A stretch of 64,000 nucleotides of DNA from Paenibacillus alba (GTDB lineage: Bacteria; Bacillota; Bacilli; Paenibacillales; NBRC-103111). Position 1 is the stretch's first letter; each line of letters opens with the position of its first letter. The notes below the pieces were generated by a model. That model searched no databases. It saw only the letters and a program-made list of their open reading frames with translations, and was not told where the DNA came from. A program made the position numbers and the translations under genes. The DNA lies in assembly GCF_013204855.1 (NCBI RefSeq), contig NZ_JABMKZ010000008.1:124001-188000 (forward strand). The letters are read 5' to 3'. This document shows, piece after piece, positions 19,655 to 27,848 of this stretch.

Positions 19655-20473
19655 ATGAAAATTCATTTTCTCGGAACGGCGGCGGCCGAAGGATTTCCAA
19701 ATGTATTTTGCCGTTGCGAGGCGTGCCTTGCTTCGCGAAGGCTCGGCGGAAAGAACATACGCACTAGAGCTTCCGTTATCGTCGACGATACCTGGAAGTT
19801 CGATTATTCGGCCGACTCGCAAATGCAGGCTCTTCGCGATCAAATCGATATGGGACAGATCGAGCATCTGCTAGTGACCCATACGCATTACGATCATTTT
19901 TATCCTAAGGATCTGATAAGCCGGAGCGAAGGCTTCACTCACGTCATCGACCATCCACTGCGCATTTACGGCAACGATCTTGTCATGCATCATGCACGGC
20001 AGGCGCTAGGGCAGTATCAAGGCGATCGGTTCGCTTTCCAGCGAATGAAGCCATTTCAGCAGGCAACGATCGGTTCGGCCACCGTTACGCCGCTGCCTGC
20101 GGATCACGATCCGATGGAAACGTGCTTGCTCTACTTTGTCGAGAAAGACGGGAAAACCCTTTTTTATGGCAACGATACGGGGTGGTTCCCGGAAGAAACC
20201 TGGATGTGGCTAAAGGGCAAAAAAATCGATATGGCAATACTGGATTGCACCCATGGGGAGACCGGAAATAAGCGGAGCCGCGGTCATATGAGCGCGGATA
20301 CGATTCTGGAGGTCCAACAAGTTTTCGCCCAGGAACGGATTCTTACGGAACCTGACCGTATCTATCTCACGCACTTCACCCATAATTCCAAACTGCTGCA
20401 TGACGATTGGGAAAGGCTTTTCGAGCCTTACGGCATCCAAATTGCTTATGACGGATTAACTGTCCATATTTAA
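19655..20473 (+). CDS. PhnP-like metallo-beta-lactamase-fold phosphodiesterase
   Basis: This 272-residue cytoplasmic hydrolase carries the metal-binding motif H76-T-H78-Y-D80-H81 and the second-shell LPADHDPMET and LDCTHGE regions of the MBL fold. An early Cys cluster CRCEAC just after GTAAAEGFPN matches the structural zinc site of PhnP, which opens cyclic 5-phosphoribosyl 1,2-phosphate during phosphonate breakdown. It may alternatively act on another phosphodiester, because no C-P lyase genes are present here. The start ATG 19655 is preceded by GGAGGG (19639-19644); the ATG at 19637 overlaps that site. An MFS transporter gene follows after 14 bases, so the two form an operon. Confidence 0.8.
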   Translation: MKIHFLGTAAAEGFPNVFCRCEACLASRRLGGKNIRTRASVIVDDTWKFDYSADSQMQALRDQIDMGQIEHLLVTHTHYDHFYPKDLISRSEGFTHVIDHPLRIYGNDLVMHHARQALGQYQGDRFAFQRMKPFQQATIGSATVTPLPADHDPMETCLLYFVEKDGKTLFYGNDTGWFPEETWMWLKGKKIDMAILDCTHGETGNKRSRGHMSADTILEVQQVFAQERILTEPDRIYLTHFTHNSKLLHDDWERLFEPYGIQIAYDGLTVHI

Positions 20474-20487
20474 CTTAAGGAGTATAT

Positions 20488-21747
20488 ATGAACCTTTCTA
20501 CACCTGAGGACCGGTCTGGCATAAGTCAGCGGCCGATCACGGTGATCGCGATCGTTACCGCGTTCTCCTTGCTCGGAGATTCCATGCTGTATATCGTTTT
20601 GCCTATTTATTGGAGAGAAGCCGGTCTGAACGCCTTATGGGAGGTCGGCTTTCTCCTTTCCATCAACCGCTTCATCCGGTTACCGATGACCCCGCTGATC
20701 GGCATGCTTTATAAGAAAATGCCTCTCCGAACAGGCTTGATTTTTGCCATACTGCTGGCGGTCGCAACGACCATCGGTTATGGCGTCTGCAAGGGGTTCA
20801 TACTATGGACCATTCTTCGCTGCATCTGGGGAATCGCCTGGTCCTTCTTGCGAATGGGCGGTTATTTGACCATTATCCATTATTCGGATGATTCGAATCG
20901 GGGCCGTCTCATGGGACGCTACAACGGAATATCCCGGCTGGGCAGCCTAGTTGGTATGTTGTTCGGCGGCATTCTCGTTCCGCTTGCCGGCATGGGCTCC
21001 GTTTCCGTCGCATTCGGATCAGTCATGCTGGTCGGACTTCCCTTTGTTGCAATCTGTATTGACGGCAATAGATCGGATGAAGCGGACTTTTCCATGTTGA
21101 ATAAGGAACGGCGAGACAAACCGAAAGCAATCTGGACAACGGCTATCATCAGTATTATTACAACCGGCTTAATCGTATATCTCATCCAAACCATCCTAAG
21201 CGCCACGTTAAGCCTGGTGATCGAAACCAACTACTCGCAGCAGTTGTTGTTGATCGGGTTCGTTGTTACGAGCACGATGCTGTCTGGCGTGCTGCAGGCG
21301 GCAAGGTGGGGCTGGGAACCATTTCTCGCCACCTGGATTGGCCTCCGCTCGGACGGTCCGAGAGGGCGGTTGCCTCTGTTCGGACTGGCGCTACTCGGCG
21401 CCGCAGCCGGATATGCCATGGTGCCGTGGCAGCTTCCTATTTATTTGTGGTGCATAGTCATTCTATTCATAATGGCGACCAGTACGGCCCTTTCCACTTT
21501 AATGGATGCTTTGGCTTCGGATGTGGCCCGCCAGTCGTCTGTCATCGCGGTGATGACCGCGTACTCGGTGGCAACCGACCTGGGTTCCGCTCTCGGCCCG
21601 ATGCTTATTTACTTGCTAATCGGCCTTCCAGGCGGCTTGAAGTACATCTATTTAGGAAGCGCGTTTCTTCTCCTGCTAATCGCTATATGGCACCGTCCCA
21701 GCTCGAAACTTGGGACCACGGCTTTGCGGAATGAACACGAATACTAA
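20488..21747 (+). CDS. MFS transporter, 12 transmembrane segments
   Basis: This 419-residue major facilitator protein has twelve hydrophobic segments. The loop after TM2 reads GMLYKKMPLRTG, and the TM5 region reads GRYNGISRLGSLVGMLFGG. The start ATG 20488 follows AAGGAG by seven bases. Pairing with a PhnP-like hydrolase and a DeoR regulator suggests import of an organophosphorus compound or export of its product; this is inference only. A decayed inverted copy of the segment around residue 150 lies at 30238-30330. Confidence 0.85.
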   Translation: MNLSTPEDRSGISQRPITVIAIVTAFSLLGDSMLYIVLPIYWREAGLNALWEVGFLLSINRFIRLPMTPLIGMLYKKMPLRTGLIFAILLAVATTIGYGVCKGFILWTILRCIWGIAWSFLRMGGYLTIIHYSDDSNRGRLMGRYNGISRLGSLVGMLFGGILVPLAGMGSVSVAFGSVMLVGLPFVAICIDGNRSDEADFSMLNKERRDKPKAIWTTAIISIITTGLIVYLIQTILSATLSLVIETNYSQQLLLIGFVVTSTMLSGVLQAARWGWEPFLATWIGLRSDGPRGRLPLFGLALLGAAAGYAMVPWQLPIYLWCIVILFIMATSTALSTLMDALASDVARQSSVIAVMTAYSVATDLGSALGPMLIYLLIGLPGGLKYIYLGSAFLLLLIAIWHRPSSKLGTTALRNEHEY

Positions 21748-22018
21748 GCAGGAAAAAGGGGCGGTCGAGGGGCCGTAGGCAATCATTTCCGAATGTCGTT
21801 TTTTTGATGTACTTTTAGCAACAAGCAGGCTAAATGGCGCAATAAGTCGGGAATCCTTGATCTGACAAGGTTTCCCGGACTTGCCTGCGATTCGTTCATT
21901 CCTAGGTGAAAGACGGCGCTTCAGCATATTAAGATTTCATCATTTACTCGACGAGGCATTTTTGGTACCCTTAAGGGAAAACATGCTGATAAACGCAAAA
22001 ACACGGAGGAATGATGAA

Positions 22019-22795
22019 ATGCTTGCACCAGAGAGGCATCGCTTAATATTATTGGAACTGGAATCCAAAGGACAAGTCACTGTTGTAGAATTAAAGTCAT
22101 TGCTGCAAGTTTCCCTTGATACGGTACGCAGGGATCTTGAACGGTTGGAGCAAGAGGATAAAATCAGGCGTGTACATGGAGGAGCTGTTTCCAAGAGAGA
22201 AGACGTAGCGACAAATCAGGCATTCTTTAAGCGTAAAATTAGCCAGAACGAAAGGAAGCAGGAACTGGCTATGTATGCTGTCGAGCTGGTGAAGGAGTAT
22301 CAAGCTGTTTCTCTCAATGCCGGAACGACGAATATCGAGGTTGCCAAGCGGCTCGCCGCGCGCTTCGAAAAACTCACAGTTATAACAAATTCCCTTCGCA
22401 TAGCGGATATTTTGGCGCAGAAGAAGGGTTTCACAGTTATTATTCCCGGGGGCTATCTGAATCATGAGGAGTTTTCCTTGTATGGGCGCTCGATTGAAGA
22501 GGAAATCATGAATTTCAATATCGACCTTGCTTTCATTAGTATCAATGCGATTTCCCTTGAGAAAGGGCTGACTGATTTCCGCCAGGGCGAGGCAGAGGTC
22601 ATTAATGCGATGCTAAAGAGTGCCAAGCGGAGAGTTGTCGTAGCGGATTCCAGCAAATTCGAAACGGTATCCTACTTGAACATTAGTGGATTGGATCAGA
22701 TTGATTCGATTGTAACGGATTCTTTCATGGATAGTGGGCTTCTGGAGACTTACAAAAAACATAATATTTCGATCATAAACGCAAGCTTATCCTAG
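22019..22795 (+). CDS. DeoR-family transcriptional regulator
   Basis: This 258-residue repressor-type regulator has an N-terminal helix-turn-helix of the DeoR class (ERHRLILLELESKGQVTVVE, then VSLDTVRRDLERLEQEDKIRRVHGGAV). A DeoR C-terminal effector-binding domain (about 75-230, with NAGTTNIEVAKRL and ADSSKFE) normally senses a phosphorylated sugar or similar metabolite. I place the start at ATG 22019, eight bases after CGGAGGA; the frame is open 46 codons further upstream without supporting signals. Its last codons form one arm of the terminator that follows. It probably controls the three related promoters at 19531, 22831 and 30391. Its 3' end is duplicated at 30329-30361. Confidence 0.9.
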   Translation: MLAPERHRLILLELESKGQVTVVELKSLLQVSLDTVRRDLERLEQEDKIRRVHGGAVSKREDVATNQAFFKRKISQNERKQELAMYAVELVKEYQAVSLNAGTTNIEVAKRLAARFEKLTVITNSLRIADILAQKKGFTVIIPGGYLNHEEFSLYGRSIEEEIMNFNIDLAFISINAISLEKGLTDFRQGEAEVINAMLKSAKRRVVVADSSKFETVSYLNISGLDQIDSIVTDSFMDSGLLETYKKHNISIINASLS

Positions 22796-22808
22796 CTTGC
22801 GTTTTTAT
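22778..22808 (+). terminator. Terminator overlapping the deoR stop codon
   Basis: An 11-bp stem pairs AAACGCAAGCT (22778-22788) with AGCTTGCGTTT (22794-22804) across a five-base loop, with T-rich sequence after it. It overlaps the last five codons of the regulator. A near-identical copy lies at 30343-30374. Confidence 0.85.
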
Positions 22809-22830
22809 TATGTTATCTCAAGAATAAAAA

Positions 22831-22911
22831 ACAGCAAATAAATGCATGTTTTTTTTATTGTATGCAAAATATAGCAAAAACGATTGAATTATCGCTTTTT
22901 TCACGTATAAT
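22831..22911 (+). promoter_or_regulatory. Promoter B with putative operator, upstream of the metallophosphoesterase gene
   Basis: The -35 is TTGAAT (22884-22889), followed by a 16-base spacer and a -10 TATAAT (22906-22911). Upstream, ACAGCAAATAAATGCATG and TAGCAAAAACGATTG resemble the promoter before phnX and the promoter before the PhnP-like gene. The start of the resulting transcript would contain the truncated alcohol-dehydrogenase remnant at 22919. Confidence 0.55.
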
Positions 22912-22918
22912 TAGAACT

Positions 22919-22969
22919 ATGAACCAATCTTATAATCCAGTAGCTGTACTCCTTGATTGTGCATCCTAA
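22919..22969 (+). pseudogene. Truncated 5' end of an Fe-type alcohol dehydrogenase gene
   Basis: ATG 22919 opens a 16-codon frame, MNQSYNPVAVLLDCAS. It matches the start of the intact dehydrogenase at 31326 (MNQFYNPVAVSLG) with 28 of 29 identical bases over the first 29 positions, then diverges completely. This is a duplication scar, not a chance match. It lies immediately before the metallophosphoesterase gene and could still act as a short leader ORF. Confidence 0.8.
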
Positions 22970-22992
22970 ATCAACTTGTTGGGGGAATATGT

Positions 22993-23922
22993 ATGGAACG
23001 TAACCGAATTCGATTTGGGTTAATGACCGATATTCATCAGGATTTGATGTATAAAGCAAGCGATCGGCTTCAAGAATTTATAGATCAGTCGAACAAAGAG
23101 GATTTAGATTTTATTATCCAGTTGGGAGACTTTTGCTTCCCGGTCCCGGAAAACAAATCATTTCTTGGCATTTGGCAACAGTTTGACGGGCCTAACTATC
23201 ATGTGCTAGGCAATCATGACATGGATATCTGTGATAAACAGTCGATTATGAGCTATCTTGGCATGAAGCGTAACTATTATTCATTTGACTGCGGCGACTA
23301 CCATTTTGTTGTTTTGGATGCCAATTTTTTCCGAACGGATGATCATTATGTTGATTATTCGTTCGGAAATTATTTTAAGCACGGTGATGCCGTCGATAAT
23401 CTTACGGATGAACAGTTAGTGTGGCTGAAGGAGGATTTGTCCCATACAGACAAACCTACGATTTTGTTCAGCCACCAAAGCTTGGAAGAAAAGGATGTTG
23501 GGATGAACGTCGGTATTCATAACAGCGGCAAACTTCGTGAGATTTTGCGAGAAGCCAATCAATCAGCTGGTTTCCGAAAAGTGATTGCTTGCATGAATGG
23601 CCATAATCATCTTGATGGCGTCAAAGTAATCGATGATATTTATTTCATTCATATGAACAGTATTTCTTATTACTACTTGGGGCCCGAGTTCAATTCCGTT
23701 CGGTATTCAAAGGAAATTACGGAAGAGCATCCGATTCTCAGACAATCTGTTCCCTATGAAGAACCCATTTATGCGATCATCACACTGGAGCCCGGGCTCT
23801 TGACGATAAAGGGAAAAGAATCAACGTACGTCGGCCCCGATCCGAACGTAATCGGGCACAGTAATGCAAATGCGGGTCATGTGGTATCGGCGAAGATATC
23901 AAGTAGGCAGTTGAAGTTTTAA
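22993..23922 (+). CDS. Calcineurin-like metallophosphoesterase
   Basis: This 309-residue cytoplasmic enzyme (no signal peptide) has the metallophosphoesterase motifs in order: D13-x-H15 (MTDIHQ), G45-D46 (IQLGDF), G73-NHD76 (LGNHDMD), FSHQS and GHNH. Such enzymes hydrolyse phosphomonoesters or phosphodiesters at a two-metal centre. The start ATG 22993 is preceded by GGGGGAA; the longer frame from 22957 has no ribosome binding site. It sits behind promoter B and a terminator follows, so it may be a single-gene transcript. The importer genes begin about 300 bases downstream. The substrate is unknown; a phosphodiester or sugar phosphate is plausible. Confidence 0.88.
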   Translation: MERNRIRFGLMTDIHQDLMYKASDRLQEFIDQSNKEDLDFIIQLGDFCFPVPENKSFLGIWQQFDGPNYHVLGNHDMDICDKQSIMSYLGMKRNYYSFDCGDYHFVVLDANFFRTDDHYVDYSFGNYFKHGDAVDNLTDEQLVWLKEDLSHTDKPTILFSHQSLEEKDVGMNVGIHNSGKLREILREANQSAGFRKVIACMNGHNHLDGVKVIDDIYFIHMNSISYYYLGPEFNSVRYSKEITEEHPILRQSVPYEEPIYAIITLEPGLLTIKGKESTYVGPDPNVIGHSNANAGHVVSAKISSRQLKF

Positions 23923-23940
23923 AATAAAAACAATAAACGA

Positions 23941-23988
23941 AACACGGCGTTTACTCTTAGAATGTGGGGGTAAACGCCGTGTTTTTTA
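23941..23988 (+). terminator. Strong intrinsic terminator after the metallophosphoesterase gene
   Basis: A perfect 14-bp stem pairs AACACGGCGTTTAC (23941-23954) with GTAAACGCCGTGTT (23970-23983), followed by TTTTT. Confidence 0.9.
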
Positions 23989-24050
23989 TAAGGAAAATGC
24001 TGGATGCAAATAATACTACGATCACAGCTTGGAGTTATAATCGTTGATCT

Positions 24051-24077
24051 GCTCGTTTCTGTAGAAATCGCTCGTTT
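24051..24077 (+). promoter_or_regulatory. Direct repeat upstream of importer operon, possible AraC-type operator
   Basis: GCTCGTTT occurs at 24051-24058 and again at 24070-24077, a 19-bp period within an otherwise non-coding 228-base gap. AraC-family regulators usually bind direct half-sites about two helical turns apart, and one is encoded at the end of this gene set (27849). No clear -35 or -10 was assigned. Confidence 0.35.
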
Positions 24078-24216
24078 TTACACACCGAATTATAGAAAAA
24101 CAATATAGTTGATGTTTAGAAAAGATGGATATAGGAGCTATGATAAGGTCACACCAAAAAACAATCTGCTTGTGCAGCAGACCTGGAGGGTAAATACGAA
24201 ACGAGGAGTGTTGTAC

Positions 24217-25182
24217 ATGGAGAGAGTACCTGAAACTTCAATGGTCAGAGGAGGTTCTACAGCGCATAAACTTCTTGCTTTTTGGATGAAGATCAGACAG
24301 ACTCATCAGTTGCTGGTTTTAGCTTTGCCTGCTTGCATCTTTGTTCTTGTTTTCAACTACATTCCCTTATACGGACTGATAGTCGCCTTTAAAAATTATA
24401 ATTACAGGGACGGTATTCTCCACAGTCCATGGAGTGGTTTTAAAAATTTTGAATTTATTTTTACTTCCAGCGATGCTTGGGTCATTACTCGAAACACTTT
24501 GCTCTACAACATGGCTTTTATTTTCTCAACATTAATTGTCTCCGTTATTCTTGCCCTGCTTCTAAATCAAGTATCGAAAAAATTCATTAAATTCCATCAA
24601 ACGGCGTTATTTTTCCCGTATTTTATCTCATTCGTTATTGTGAGCTATGTATGTCTTGCTTTTTTGGATATGAGTCATGGCTTTCTAAACACGATATTAT
24701 CCTGGTTCGGTAAGGAGCCTGTTCTTTGGTATAACGAGTCCCAATATTGGCCTTACATTTTAATGTTAGTTAATTTATGGAAAAATGCGGGTTATTACGC
24801 CATTATCTATTACACGGCTATTATATCCATTGATTCTGAATATTTTGAAGCGGCAGAAATGGATGGCGCAAGCATTTGGCAGCAAATATGGTCAATTACC
24901 CTCCCTTTGTTGAAACCTTTAATGATTCTGCTCGTGCTGCTTCAAATAAGCCGTATTTTCTTTGGGAATTTTGATCTGTTTTATAACGTTACAATGAACT
25001 CTACCCTGCTTTATCCAACGACAGATATCATTGATACGTTTGTATTTAGAGCTTTGAGGGTCAATGGAGATATTGGCATGGCATCGGCTGCCGGTTTCTA
25101 TCAATCTTTTGTTGGTCTCATTATAATCTTGCTTACAAATTTCGTCATTCGAAGGGTTAGTAAAGAAAACGCCCTGTTCTAA
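24217..25182 (+). CDS. Sugar-type ABC transporter permease 1 (LplB family)
   Basis: This 321-residue membrane protein has six hydrophobic segments, the LplB-type start FNYIPLYGLIVAFKNYNY and an EAA loop EYFEAAEMDGASIWQQIW. I choose ATG 24217, eight bases after GAGGAG (24203-24208); the upstream frame to 24109 is open but lacks a ribosome binding site. No ATPase gene is present. Its position beside a metallophosphoesterase and inside phosphonate genes suggests a ligand with a phospho group, but the permease sequence itself does not show this. Confidence 0.9.
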   Translation: MERVPETSMVRGGSTAHKLLAFWMKIRQTHQLLVLALPACIFVLVFNYIPLYGLIVAFKNYNYRDGILHSPWSGFKNFEFIFTSSDAWVITRNTLLYNMAFIFSTLIVSVILALLLNQVSKKFIKFHQTALFFPYFISFVIVSYVCLAFLDMSHGFLNTILSWFGKEPVLWYNESQYWPYILMLVNLWKNAGYYAIIYYTAIISIDSEYFEAAEMDGASIWQQIWSITLPLLKPLMILLVLLQISRIFFGNFDLFYNVTMNSTLLYPTTDIIDTFVFRALRVNGDIGMASAAGFYQSFVGLIIILLTNFVIRRVSKENALF

Positions 25183-25196
25183 GGAGGTTCTTCTCA

Positions 25197-26072
25197 ATGA
25201 TCATCAAATCGCGCATGGGTCTCTTCATTATTCACATTGTATTATTGTTATCGTCGATTGCATGCATCATTCCAATTGTACTTGTTCTCACTGCGTCATT
25301 TACGAATGAAAATACGATACTTACTAAAGGATATTCCTTATTTCCGAGTTCTATCACATGGGAAGCGTATCAATTCATTTTTAAGAATCCTGAACAGATT
25401 ATCAATTCCTATGTGGTTACGATCTTTGTAACAGTAACTGGAACTTTGCTAAGCATCATGATCACAGCTATGGTGGCTTATGTGATAGGTAGAAAAGATT
25501 TCTTTTTAGCGAATAAAATTTCATTTTTTATCTTTTTTACACTTTTGTTCAGCGGCGGTTTGGTGCCATGGTATATTCTCATCTCGCGAATTTTGCATTT
25601 GAAGGATTCACCGTTCGCACTCATATTGCCATATGTCGTAACCCCTTTTCTAGTCTTGTTGATGAAAGGATTCATGTCGACGATCCCATTTGCATTAATT
25701 GAATCGGCGAAAATGGATGGTGCAAGCGAATATCGTGTATTTTTCTCCATTATTATTCCAGTTAGCAAATCAGGATTAGCAACGATAGCCTTGTTCTCAG
25801 TATTAATCTATTGGAACGATTATTGGTTAAGTTTATTGTTTATTGATACAGGCAAATACGTCAGTTTGCAACTACTGCTTTATCGGATCATGTCTAACAT
25901 TGATTTTTTAAATAGCGCGCTTTCAATAGGAAATACCTCTACTATCCTTTTGCCGAGTCAGTCGGCTAGATTTGCACTGGCGGTAGTTGCCGCTGGTCCC
26001 ATGTTATTCATTTTTCCTTTCTTTCAACGATTTTTTGTCAAAGGAATTACAGTCGGATCCATTAAAGGTTAG
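25197..26072 (+). CDS. Sugar-type ABC transporter permease 2 (YtcP family)
   Basis: This 291-residue partner permease has six hydrophobic segments, an EAA loop at LIESAKMDGASEYRVFF and the family C-terminus FFQRFFVKGITVGSIKG. The start ATG 25197 follows AAGGAGG, 14 bases after the first permease stop. It forms the heterodimeric channel with the product of 24217-25182. Confidence 0.91.
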   Translation: MIIKSRMGLFIIHIVLLLSSIACIIPIVLVLTASFTNENTILTKGYSLFPSSITWEAYQFIFKNPEQIINSYVVTIFVTVTGTLLSIMITAMVAYVIGRKDFFLANKISFFIFFTLLFSGGLVPWYILISRILHLKDSPFALILPYVVTPFLVLLMKGFMSTIPFALIESAKMDGASEYRVFFSIIIPVSKSGLATIALFSVLIYWNDYWLSLLFIDTGKYVSLQLLLYRIMSNIDFLNSALSIGNTSTILLPSQSARFALAVVAAGPMLFIFPFFQRFFVKGITVGSIKG

Positions 26073-26145
26073 ACGCTTAACGTTGGTTTGATACCGTAAG
26101 GATTCAAATAATACCAAATTGCATGATCCAGGGGAGGACGAACAC

Positions 26146-27717
26146 ATGAAAATGAAGAGCAAGAGAAAAGTAGCTGGAAGCGCATTTTCGATTGTATGCG
26201 CAGTATCCTTATTTAGCGGATGCAGCAGTGGAAAAACGGAAGGGCCTACTGCTGTGGTTTCGCCGGCTGCGAGTTCGAAAATCGGGGCAGAAGCGTCTAG
26301 TCCTGCTAAGCTTGCTCCTGTGAATCTAATCATCTACAGAGTCGGCACGCCGCAGCCAGATGAAAAAGCTGTTGTTGATGCCATGAACAAAATTACCAAA
26401 GAAAAAATCAACACGACAATCACATTGAACACCATTGACTGGGGCAACTACGACGACAAAATGAAAGTGATTATTTCAGCGGGCGAGGATTGGGATTTAA
26501 CGTACACAGCTTCATGGACAAATAATTTTTATAACAATGTTGCGAAGGGTGCTTTCCTGCCGTTAGACGATCTTCTGGGTAAATATGGTACGCATATCAA
26601 GGAAACGATTCCTGCGGCATTTTTTGATGGGGCGCGTGTGGATGGCAAGCTATATGGCATTACTAGTTATCAGATCATGGCTACAATGAAAGGATATTCA
26701 ATCAAAAAAGATTTAGCCGATAAGTATAAGCTGGATAAAACAGCGATCAAATCGTTCCGGGATTTGGAGCCATTTCTGGAAAAGCTGAAGCGAAATGAGC
26801 CTGGTATTGTACCTACGATGAGCGGTGTGTCGATTTCCACAGAGTTTCTTTCGAGAATGGATACTGGACTCGTTTATGACGCCGTTACGGGAGATACGAC
26901 CAATCCGCTTGTGATTAATGTAAAAAATAATGATTTTAAGATTAAGAACTTGTATGAACTTCCGGAAACGATGGAACATGTTAAATTGAATCGCGAGTGG
27001 TATAACAAAGAATACATTCGCAAAGACGCAGCTACCATTAAAGATTATAAAGCTGAACAAAAGACAGGCAAGTATGGCATGTTCTTAGCCGGAGCAGTAA
27101 AGCCCGGCAATGAAGGCGATACAAAAGGATGGGCAGGATTTGATGTAACCGATGTTCAACTAAGTCCATCCTACGTTTCCAATACGAGTTTAATTTCATC
27201 GCTGACCGCGATTAACCAAAACTCCAAAAATCCTGAACGCGCGATGATGTATCTGGATCTATTGTTCACGGATAAAGAATTATATCAGTTATTATGTGTA
27301 GGCATGGAAGGCAAGCATTACAAGAAAGTGGATGACAGAACCATTGAATCCTTGCCAAATGGCGGATATAATCCAGGTACGGACTGGGAATTCGGCAGCC
27401 AGTTTCATATGTTCCTTCGTCCAGGGCAGCCTAAAGATGTATGGGACCAAACGATTAAGGTGAACAAAGAAGCGATTACCTCCCCATTAATCGGCTTTGT
27501 TTTAAATCGTGAACCGATTAAAACCGAGATGGCCCAAATCGATGCAATTGTTAAACAGTACAACGGCGTAACGAATTCGCTGCTAAGTTCTGGATCTGCC
27601 GACCCGGAGAAAATCATAGCCGAAGTTAACGATAAACTTAAGAAAGCAGGACTGGATAAAGTCATCGCAGAAGCCCAAAAACAACTGGATGAATGGCGCA
27701 AGGCAAACAAAAAATAA
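26146..27717 (+). CDS. Solute-binding lipoprotein of the ABC importer (LplA-type)
   Basis: This 523-residue lipoprotein has a lysine-rich N-terminus and a lipobox LFSGC, followed by an SSGKTEGPTAVVSP tether. Lobe 1 contains INTTITLNTIDWGNYDDKM, the family-typical motif. ATG 26146 is chosen because GGGGAGG lies eight bases upstream; an in-frame ATG at 26119 precedes that site. It delivers a ligand to the two permeases. A weak hairpin lies downstream before the AraC gene. Confidence 0.91.
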   Translation: MKMKSKRKVAGSAFSIVCAVSLFSGCSSGKTEGPTAVVSPAASSKIGAEASSPAKLAPVNLIIYRVGTPQPDEKAVVDAMNKITKEKINTTITLNTIDWGNYDDKMKVIISAGEDWDLTYTASWTNNFYNNVAKGAFLPLDDLLGKYGTHIKETIPAAFFDGARVDGKLYGITSYQIMATMKGYSIKKDLADKYKLDKTAIKSFRDLEPFLEKLKRNEPGIVPTMSGVSISTEFLSRMDTGLVYDAVTGDTTNPLVINVKNNDFKIKNLYELPETMEHVKLNREWYNKEYIRKDAATIKDYKAEQKTGKYGMFLAGAVKPGNEGDTKGWAGFDVTDVQLSPSYVSNTSLISSLTAINQNSKNPERAMMYLDLLFTDKELYQLLCVGMEGKHYKKVDDRTIESLPNGGYNPGTDWEFGSQFHMFLRPGQPKDVWDQTIKVNKEAITSPLIGFVLNREPIKTEMAQIDAIVKQYNGVTNSLLSSGSADPEKIIAEVNDKLKKAGLDKVIAEAQKQLDEWRKANKK

Positions 27718-27727
27718 GAGTTAGATG

Positions 27728-27770
27728 ATCGCTCATTGCTTATACAAGCCAGTGAGCGGTTGCTTTTCCA
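27728..27770 (+). terminator. Weak hairpin after the binding-protein gene
   Basis: CGCTCA (27730-27735) pairs with TGAGCG (27753-27758), extended by TTGC/GC with a bulge, and is followed by GTTGCTTTT. It may only attenuate read-through into the regulator gene. Confidence 0.45.
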
Positions 27771-27848
27771 TAAAGCGGACTATTCTATTCAACTTAATTG
27801 GTTTGCTAGATGATAGCATGTACAAGGATTATTGGGAGGTTAGCGCTC

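Noticed and set aside
21849..21876. Hairpin GGGAATCCTTG/CAAGGTTTCCC between the MFS and deoR genes
   Set aside because: One mismatch in the stem and no T-run after it; insufficient to call a terminator or riboswitch.
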